Shown here: positions 6,096 to 10,507 of the stretch, in pieces
Position numbering within the stretch: position 1 is the stretch's first letter
Layout: the number at the start of each line of letters is the position of its first letter
DNA from: JAUVXJ01 sp034430275
GTDB lineage: Bacteria; Chloroflexota; Anaerolineae; UBA7937; B3-Chlor
Assembly: GCA_034430275.1 (NCBI GenBank)
Contig: DAOUEW010000387.1
Span: forward strand, 1 to 10,507
Length of the DNA stretch: 10,507 nucleotides
Direction of reading: 5' to 3'
Position numbers and translations under genes: made by a program
The notes under the pieces: model-generated
Told to the model about the DNA's origin: nothing
Databases searched by the model: none
What the model saw: the letters and a program-made list of their open reading frames with translations, nothing else

Positions 6096-6305
6096 ATGAA
6101 AGCGTTGGCATTGTGGATGATCCGCTCGTATCAGAGATTCGTATCCCCAGCACTTTCCCCTTCATGTCGCTTCGTGCCCTCGTGCTCCGTGTATGCGTAT
6201 CAGGCCATCGAGCGGTACGGTGTCGTCAAGGGAGGCTGGCTGGGCATCAAGCGATTGCTGCGTTGCCATCCACTGCATCCAGGTGGGTATGACCCGGTAC
6301 CTTAG
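6096..6305 (+). CDS. yidD: Membrane protein insertion efficiency factor YidD
   Basis: This is a 69-residue protein with the YidD signature: YQRFVSPALSPSCRFVPSCS, then YAYQAIERYGVVKGGWLGIKRLLRCHP, ending LHPGGYDPVP. The conserved Cys residues and the G-x-x-K-R-L-x-R-C-H-P segment are all present. YidD proteins lie at the inner face of the membrane by an amphipathic helix and help YidC insert membrane proteins. ATG 6096 is chosen because the family starts about 10 residues before the YQRF motif; the frame is open further upstream into rnpA without family similarity. It follows rnpA by 34 bp. In most bacteria yidC comes next; here a PQQ-propeller gene intervenes. Confidence 0.95.
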   Translation: MKALALWMIRSYQRFVSPALSPSCRFVPSCSVYAYQAIERYGVVKGGWLGIKRLLRCHPLHPGGYDPVP

Positions 6306-6319
6306 AGGCCGACGCGGGG

Positions 6320-6325
6320 AAGGAG
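6320..6325 (+). promoter_or_regulatory. RBS supporting the TTG start of the PQQ lipoprotein
   Basis: AAGGAG, within GGGGAAGGAG, lies 8 bases before TTG 6334. This is the best Shine-Dalgarno match near the gene and places a lipoprotein signal peptide exactly at the N-terminus. Confidence 0.7.
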
Positions 6326-6333
6326 AAGCGTTC

Positions 6334-7476
6334 TTGGGAAAGACAACGAGAAAGAAGTCCAGGCAGGCGATCCTGTTGGTGCTGTTGCCGCTGTTGCTGG
6401 TGTTGGCAGCTGGCTGTGGTAGCCAGGCTGCGATGGGATGGTCAAGCCCTACGGTCGACGAGGGCGTGTTGTATGCTGGCTTGAAGACAGGCAGGCTATA
6501 CGCCCTCGATGCGGATACCGGCGACCAGTTGTGGGCCTTTCCGGCGGATCGTCTCCTGGCTGGCATCTACTCCTCACCGGTGCTACGGGAGCAGGTGGTG
6601 TACTTTGGGTCTTACGAGATCGAACTCAGCAGCTTCTTGATATTCCAGAGCCAGGACATACAGGGTAGGGCCTATGCGGTGGATGCCTCCAGTGGGGCCG
6701 AGAAATGGCACTTTCCGGCGGGGTCGTCCCAGGAAACCGAGCCCTTCATGGGCACCCCCGCCACAGGCGATGATCTGGTCTATTTCACCTCCTCTGACGG
6801 TAGGGTGTATGCTCTGGACATCGAGACAGGAGTCGAGCGGTGGAGCTTCGAGTCCGGAGACGCGCTTTGGGGAGGGGTTGTCTGGCGGGATGGCACTGTG
6901 TACGTAGGATCCGCGGACAAGAACATGTACGCTCTCGATGGTGCGACGGGAGATACTCGGTGGTCCTTCACTGCGGGAGGAGCCATCTACAGCACTCCCT
7001 GCCTGTCTGGCGATCTGGTCTACTTCGGGGCTCTGGATAACAAGGTGTATGCCCTGGATGCGGAGAGCGGAGAGGAAGTGTGGACGTTCTCGACCCAGAA
7101 CTGGATCTGGGCGACACCGGTGGAGTACGAGAACAGGCTATACGCGCCCTCCCTGGATCACACTCTGTACGCCTTGGACGCAGCGAGCGGCACCCTGGTG
7201 TGGGATTTCGAAGCAGTAGACATGTTTGCCGCCACTCCGGTGATCACGGACGGTGTGGTGTACATCACCGAGCACAAGAGGGGCGTCCACGCCTTGGGGG
7301 CCGAGAGTGGCAACGTGATGTGGAGCTATCCGGAGGAAGGCGTCCTGGTGGTGCTGGCCGCGCCGGCAGTTGTGGACGGTCGAGTCTACATTTCGGGCGA
7401 CGATGGCAAAGTGTACGTTCTCGACGCCGCGACAGGGAAGCTGGAGTGGGAGACGGCTCCTGGGGCGAGCGAATAG
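6334..7476 (+). CDS. PQQ-like beta-propeller lipoprotein (BamB-like), eight repeats
   Basis: This 380-residue protein opens with a lipoprotein signal: basic residues (TTRKKSRQ), a Leu-rich core and lipobox LAAGC with Cys28. The mature part carries eight PQQ-type repeats of the form xYALDAxTGxxxW: LYALDADTGDQLW, AYAVDASSGAEKW, VYALDIETGVERW, MYALDGATGDTRW, VYALDAESGEEVW, LYALDAASGTLVW, VHALGAESGNVMW and VYVLDAATGKLEW. That count fits a complete eight-bladed propeller. It should be anchored on the outer face of the cytoplasmic membrane. TTG 6334 is preferred for its RBS and signal peptide; ATG 6289 would overlap yidD and add basic residues. No dehydrogenase active-site features are seen, so a binding or scaffold role like BamB is more likely than enzymatic activity. 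It lies 28 bp after yidD and 14 bp before yidC, so a part in membrane-protein biogenesis is inferred. Confidence 0.85.
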   Translation: MGKTTRKKSRQAILLVLLPLLLVLAAGCGSQAAMGWSSPTVDEGVLYAGLKTGRLYALDADTGDQLWAFPADRLLAGIYSSPVLREQVVYFGSYEIELSSFLIFQSQDIQGRAYAVDASSGAEKWHFPAGSSQETEPFMGTPATGDDLVYFTSSDGRVYALDIETGVERWSFESGDALWGGVVWRDGTVYVGSADKNMYALDGATGDTRWSFTAGGAIYSTPCLSGDLVYFGALDNKVYALDAESGEEVWTFSTQNWIWATPVEYENRLYAPSLDHTLYALDAASGTLVWDFEAVDMFAATPVITDGVVYITEHKRGVHALGAESGNVMWSYPEEGVLVVLAAPAVVDGRVYISGDDGKVYVLDAATGKLEWETAPGASE

Positions 7477-7490
7477 CGGGAGGCAGTTGA

Positions 7491-8315
7491 ATGCCCGGTG
7501 TGACTGAGATCTGGAATCTGGTGATCATGGAGCCCATGCTCAACCTGCTGGTGCTCCTGTACAACGTACTCTTCAGCAATTTCGTGCTGGCCATCATCGG
7601 CCTCACGGTATTGATACGGCTTCTGACCTTTCCGCTCACTCAGAGGCAGATCACCTCGATGAAGGCCATGCAGAACCTTCAGCCCGAGATCCAGAAGTTG
7701 CAGAAGAAGTACGCCAAAGACAGAGAGAAACTGTCGGCCGCCACCATGGAGTTGTACCAGCAGCATGGGGTAAACCCCATGATGGGGTGTCTCCCCATGC
7801 TGGTCCAGATGCCTATCTGGATAGGCCTCTATCAGTCTATCTATCAAGCTCTGGGGAGTACGCCAGAGCAGTTCGTGGTGTTGTCTCAAAGGCTGTATCA
7901 TTCGATTCCGTTCATGCACGACATAGCGGCTCGATCGTTGCCGCTGAACAGCCGCTTCTTGTGGCTAGACCTGGGGCGGCCCGATCCCTGGTATGTGTTG
8001 CCTGTGCTCGTAGTTCTGGTCTTCTGGCTACAGCAGAAGCTCACTGCGCAGCCCGCGGCGGACCCGTCGCAAGCTCAGATGACCAACACCATGCAGGTGA
8101 TGATGCCCCTCATGTTCGGCGTGATCACTTTGCAGGTGTCCTCGGGGCTGGCGGTGTACTGGGTTGCCTCGGGCTTGCTACAGATCATACAACAGGGCCT
8201 GACCACCGGTTGGGGGGACGTGTTGAAGGCCCTGCCCACAGGGTTACCAGGGCTTCCCAGGGGGGAGGAAGCAGGGAAAGATGGAAAGGCCGAGAAGAAG
8301 AGGAAGAAGCGTTGA
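7491..8315 (+). CDS. yidC: Membrane protein insertase YidC/Oxa1 family
   Basis: This 274-residue protein is of the short, Gram-positive-like form without the large periplasmic domain. It inserts and folds membrane proteins, alone or with SecYEG. The conserved block spans about residues 30-120: Arg43 in the first core helix (LTVLIRLLTFPLTQRQ), the cytoplasmic helical hairpin (QPEIQKLQKKYAKDREKLS), then NPMMGCLPMLVQMPIWIGLY. Further membrane helices lie near 168-183 and 200-232. The tail KAEKKRKKR is basic and could contact the ribosome. The N-terminus lacks a lipobox Cys, unlike B. subtilis SpoIIIJ. ATG 7491 has GGGAGG (7478-7483) 7 bases upstream. Its last 35 bases overlap jag. Confidence 0.97.
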   Translation: MPGVTEIWNLVIMEPMLNLLVLLYNVLFSNFVLAIIGLTVLIRLLTFPLTQRQITSMKAMQNLQPEIQKLQKKYAKDREKLSAATMELYQQHGVNPMMGCLPMLVQMPIWIGLYQSIYQALGSTPEQFVVLSQRLYHSIPFMHDIAARSLPLNSRFLWLDLGRPDPWYVLPVLVVLVFWLQQKLTAQPAADPSQAQMTNTMQVMMPLMFGVITLQVSSGLAVYWVASGLLQIIQQGLTTGWGDVLKALPTGLPGLPRGEEAGKDGKAEKKRKKR

Positions 8316-8994
8316 GGTTTCCGGCAAGGACGTAGATCAGGCTATTGAGAAAGCACTGCGCGAACTGGATGCCGATCCGGATGAGGTAGAGACGGAAGTC
8401 CTCACGGAGGGCAGCCGGGGGCTCCTGGGTCTGGGAGCTGAGGAGGCACGGGTCCGGGTGACGCTCATCGAGCCCGAGGGGCTTCGGGGGGAGCCGGAGG
8501 CTGCCGAGGAGCCCGGAGCGGCAGCGGACGAGATGGGCACCGTCGCCCTGGAGGTGCTCCGCGATCTGCTGAACCACATGGGGATCGACGCCACGGTGGT
8601 CGTACGCGATCCAGGGGAGGACGACGCAGAGCCCCTGGTCCTGGACGTAGAGGGCGACGACCTTGGAATCCTCATCGGGCGCCAGGGTGAGACCCTTCGT
8701 GATTTGCAGTACATCACGCGACTGATCGTCAGCCGGAAGCTCCAGCGCTGGGTCAATATCCTCGTCGACGTGGGCGGCTACAAGAGGCGGAGGGAGAGGA
8801 TCCTCACTGAGCTTGCCGAGCGGATGGCACAGCGGGTGGTGGACGAGGGGCGCGCGGTGACCCTGGAGCCGATGCCCGCCCACGAGCGGCGCATCGTGCA
8901 CATGGCCTTGCGCGATCACCGATCGGTGACCACGGAGAGTACAGGGGAGGGGCGACGCCGCAAGGTGGTGATCCTGCTCAAGGAACACGATTAG
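8281..8994 (+). CDS. khpB: Jag/KhpB RNA-binding protein (Jag_N, KH, R3H)
   Basis: This 237-residue protein has three domains in order. Jag_N spans about 10-60 (VEVSGKDVDQAIEKALRELD ... GSRGLLGLGAEEARVRV). A KH domain spans about 88-165 with the GxxG loop in LIGRQGETL (133-136). An R3H domain spans about 170-235 with R-x3-H at Arg203-His207. Family members bind RNA and influence cell-wall synthesis and division in Firmicutes; the target here is unknown. ATG 8281 lies inside yidC and overlaps it by 35 bp, so translation is probably coupled. The purine run at 8261-8276 can act as RBS. A charged Glu/Ala linker separates Jag_N from KH. The yidC-jag order is standard in bacteria. Confidence 0.95.
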   Translation: MERPRRRGRSVEVSGKDVDQAIEKALRELDADPDEVETEVLTEGSRGLLGLGAEEARVRVTLIEPEGLRGEPEAAEEPGAAADEMGTVALEVLRDLLNHMGIDATVVVRDPGEDDAEPLVLDVEGDDLGILIGRQGETLRDLQYITRLIVSRKLQRWVNILVDVGGYKRRRERILTELAERMAQRVVDEGRAVTLEPMPAHERRIVHMALRDHRSVTTESTGEGRRRKVVILLKEHD

Positions 8995-9030
8995 CACCGA
9001 ACGCGGGCCAATGGGCTCGGTTCTTTCTTG
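8995..9030 (+). promoter_or_regulatory. Weak hairpin followed by T-rich tract before gatC
   Basis: ACCGA (8997-9001) can pair with TCGGT near 9018-9022, with an inner GCC/GGC and an interior loop. A T-rich stretch, TTCTTTCTTG, follows. This could be a partial terminator separating jag from gatC, or chance. The stem is imperfect, so confidence is low. Confidence 0.25.
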
Positions 9031-9045
9031 TTGGTGAATTGGCTC

Positions 9046-9345
9046 ATGAGCATCAGCCGCTCCGAAGTGGAGCACATAGCCGATCTGGCCAGGCTGGAGC
9101 TGAGCGAGGACGAGATCGCCCAGCTCGAGATCGAACTAAGCCGCATCCTGGAGTACGTTGATCTGCTCAACGAGTTGGACACCAGCGGCGTGGCCCCTAC
9201 GGCGCACGTCGTGGTGCAGGGGGATGTGCTGCGCGAGGACGTGACGAGAGCCTCCCTGCCCACGGAGGATGTCCTGGCGAACGCCCCTGAAGTGGAGGAG
9301 GGATACATTCGCGTCCACGCTGTGCTCCCCGGGGGTGAAGAGTGA
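9046..9345 (+). CDS. gatC: Asp/Glu-tRNA amidotransferase subunit C
   Basis: This 99-residue protein is a normal GatC. It wraps the GatA-GatB interface and stabilises the GatCAB complex, which converts Glu-tRNA(Gln) to Gln-tRNA(Gln), and in some bacteria Asp-tRNA(Asn) to Asn-tRNA(Asn). The family pattern is clear: SRSEVEHIADLARLELSEDE, then ILEYVDLLNELDTSGVAPT, VLRED and ANAPEVEEGYIRV. The usual C-terminal FxVPxVL is changed to IRVHAVL. ATG 9046 is chosen because the family starts 4-8 residues before EVxHIAxLA; upstream TTG/GTG codons would add a non-family extension. The RBS is weak. It lies 51 bp after jag and overlaps gatA by 4 bp (GTGA). Confidence 0.96.
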   Translation: MSISRSEVEHIADLARLELSEDEIAQLEIELSRILEYVDLLNELDTSGVAPTAHVVVQGDVLREDVTRASLPTEDVLANAPEVEEGYIRVHAVLPGGEE

Positions 9346-10507
9346 CCCTCCACACCCTCACTGTCCACGAAGCCGGCGACTTGCTGCGCCGAGGCGAGAT
9401 CTCCTCACTACAGCTAACAAAGTCCGTGCTGGGACAGATCGGCGCGTGCGACGAGCAGACAGGGGCCTTTATCACCGTCACCCCGGAGCGCGCGCTCCAG
9501 CAAGCTCAGCAGGCCGACGAGTCGATAGCTGGCGGTGAGGCCAGTCCCCTCACCGGAATCCCTGTGGCTATCAAGGACAACATGTGCACCAGCGGTGTGC
9601 CGACCACCTGCGGCTCCAGGATACTGGAGAGCTTTGTACCTCCGTACGATGCCACTGTGGTCGGGAAGCTGACGGACAGCGGAGCGGTGATCGTGGGGAA
9701 GACCAACATGGACGAGTTTGCCATGGGGTCTTCCACAGAGCACTCGGCTTTCTTCCCCACGCACAACCCGTGGGATCTGTCACGAGTGCCTGGGGGATCG
9801 AGCGGAGGCTCCGCGGCGGCGGTAGCGGCCAATGAGACCCTGTTTGCCCTGGGGTCCGACACCGGCGGTTCCATCCGCCAGCCGGCCAGTCTGTGCGGGG
9901 TCGTGGGCTTGAAGCCTACCTACGGCCGCGTCTCGCGATATGGCTTGATCGCCTTTGCTTCGTCGCTGGACCAGATCGGGCCCTTGACCAAGGACGTGCG
10001 CGATTGCGCACTGGTCTTGAACGCAGTGTGCGGACACGATTTCCAGGACTCCACGTCGGCCAGAGAGCTTACCCCGGACTACACCACGTTCCTGAACGAG
10101 GGTCTCGAGAACGTGGTGGTCGGCGTTCCCTCGGAGTACTTCGCTGAGGGGCTGGACAAAGGGGTCGAGGCGCGTGTGCGCGAGGCCATCGAGCGACTGG
10201 CTGAACTGGGAGCGGACGTGCGTGAGGTGTCCGTGCCTCACGAGAAGTACGTGGTAGCCACCTACTTCCTCACCTCTTGGGCGGAGGCCAGCGCGAACCT
10301 GGCGCGGTACGATGGGCTGAAATACGGACTCTCGGCGCCCGATGCGCGCGACATCCGCGAAGCACAGAGCAAGGCGCGTGGCAGAGGGTTCGGGAGAGAA
10401 GTGAAACGCCGGATCATGCTCGGCACCTACGCTCTGAGCTCGGGCTACTACGACGCCTACTACCTCAACGCCCAGAAGGTGCGCACGTTGATCAAGGAGG
10501 ATTTCGA
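9342..10507 (+). CDS. gatA: Glu-tRNA(Gln) amidotransferase subunit A, 3' truncated by window end
   Basis: The frame stays open to the window end, giving 388 codons of a protein usually near 485. GatA is the amidase that releases ammonia from glutamine for transamidation of misacylated tRNA. The Ser-cisSer-Lys triad is intact: Lys78 in GIPVAIKDN, Ser153 in VPGGSSGGSAAA and Ser177 in SDTGGSIRQPA. These sit one position off the S. aureus numbering as I recall it. Further family blocks are KTNMDEFAMGSSTE, KPTYGRVSRYGLIAFASSLDQIGP and RIMLGTYALSSGYYDAYY. The start is GTG 9342, overlapping the gatC stop as GTGA, typical of translational coupling. gatB is expected beyond the window or elsewhere. The gene is absent from simple lists of closed reading frames because it has no stop here. 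Confidence 0.96.
   Translation, partial: MTLHTLTVHEAGDLLRRGEISSLQLTKSVLGQIGACDEQTGAFITVTPERALQQAQQADESIAGGEASPLTGIPVAIKDNMCTSGVPTTCGSRILESFVPPYDATVVGKLTDSGAVIVGKTNMDEFAMGSSTEHSAFFPTHNPWDLSRVPGGSSGGSAAAVAANETLFALGSDTGGSIRQPASLCGVVGLKPTYGRVSRYGLIAFASSLDQIGPLTKDVRDCALVLNAVCGHDFQDSTSARELTPDYTTFLNEGLENVVVGVPSEYFAEGLDKGVEARVREAIERLAELGADVREVSVPHEKYVVATYFLTSWAEASANLARYDGLKYGLSAPDARDIREAQSKARGRGFGREVKRRIMLGTYALSSGYYDAYYLNAQKVRTLIKEDF

Noticed and set aside
6193..6333. Longer N-terminus of the PQQ protein overlapping yidD
   Set aside because: The strong RBS and lipoprotein signal favour TTG 6334. The upstream part is the out-of-frame yidD sequence.
6450..7470. Tandem DNA repeat or CRISPR-like periodicity in the PQQ gene
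   Set aside because: The periodicity is at protein level (eight propeller blades), with variable spacing and diverged bases.
8185..9075. Long minus-strand frame of 296 codons
   Set aside because: It is antisense to yidC, jag and gatC, which have clear family motifs. Long antisense frames are expected in GC-rich coding DNA.

Overview
The window is a GC-rich bacterial chromosome segment with two opposed gene blocks around a regulatory hub. The gene content suggests a Chloroflexota bacterium (Anaerolineae-like). The clues are a prolyl-tRNA synthetase with the archaeal/eukaryotic-type zinc C-terminus, a set of zinc-ribbon, toastrack and PPC-domain membrane proteins, and tRNA-dependent amidotransferase genes. 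This assignment comes from gene style only and is moderately confident.

Left part: the 3' end of proS (1-570, +) converges on four minus-strand genes (751 to 4698). In transcription order these are a LiaF/toastrack-type membrane protein (3775-4698), a tail-anchored protein with four zinc ribbons (3185-3760), a soluble protein with five zinc ribbons (2405-2872), and a membrane protein with one cytoplasmic zinc ribbon, a PsbP-like domain and two PPC domains (751-2364). A near-consensus promoter drives the first pair (4759-4787). A second good promoter lies before the second pair (2896-2924). Their function is unknown; an envelope sensing or stress role is my inference.

Middle (about 4700-5545): a non-coding hub holds the divergent promoter, a GTAGG-type palindrome, tRNA-Glu(CTC) with its own promoter, and the rpmH promoter.

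Right part: a plus-strand operon runs rpmH, rnpA, yidD, an eight-repeat PQQ-propeller lipoprotein, yidC, jag/khpB, gatC and gatA (truncated by the window end). It links ribosomal protein L34, the RNase P protein, the membrane insertase with its accessory YidD, an RNA-binding protein, and the Glu-tRNA(Gln) amidotransferase. The PQQ lipoprotein between yidD and yidC is the most unusual member. The rpmH-rnpA gap carries a strong hairpin. I saw no CRISPR array, insertion sequence, phage gene or dnaA/oriC signal.

The best candidates for something undescribed are the zinc-ribbon/toastrack/PPC cluster and the PQQ lipoprotein embedded in the insertase operon.
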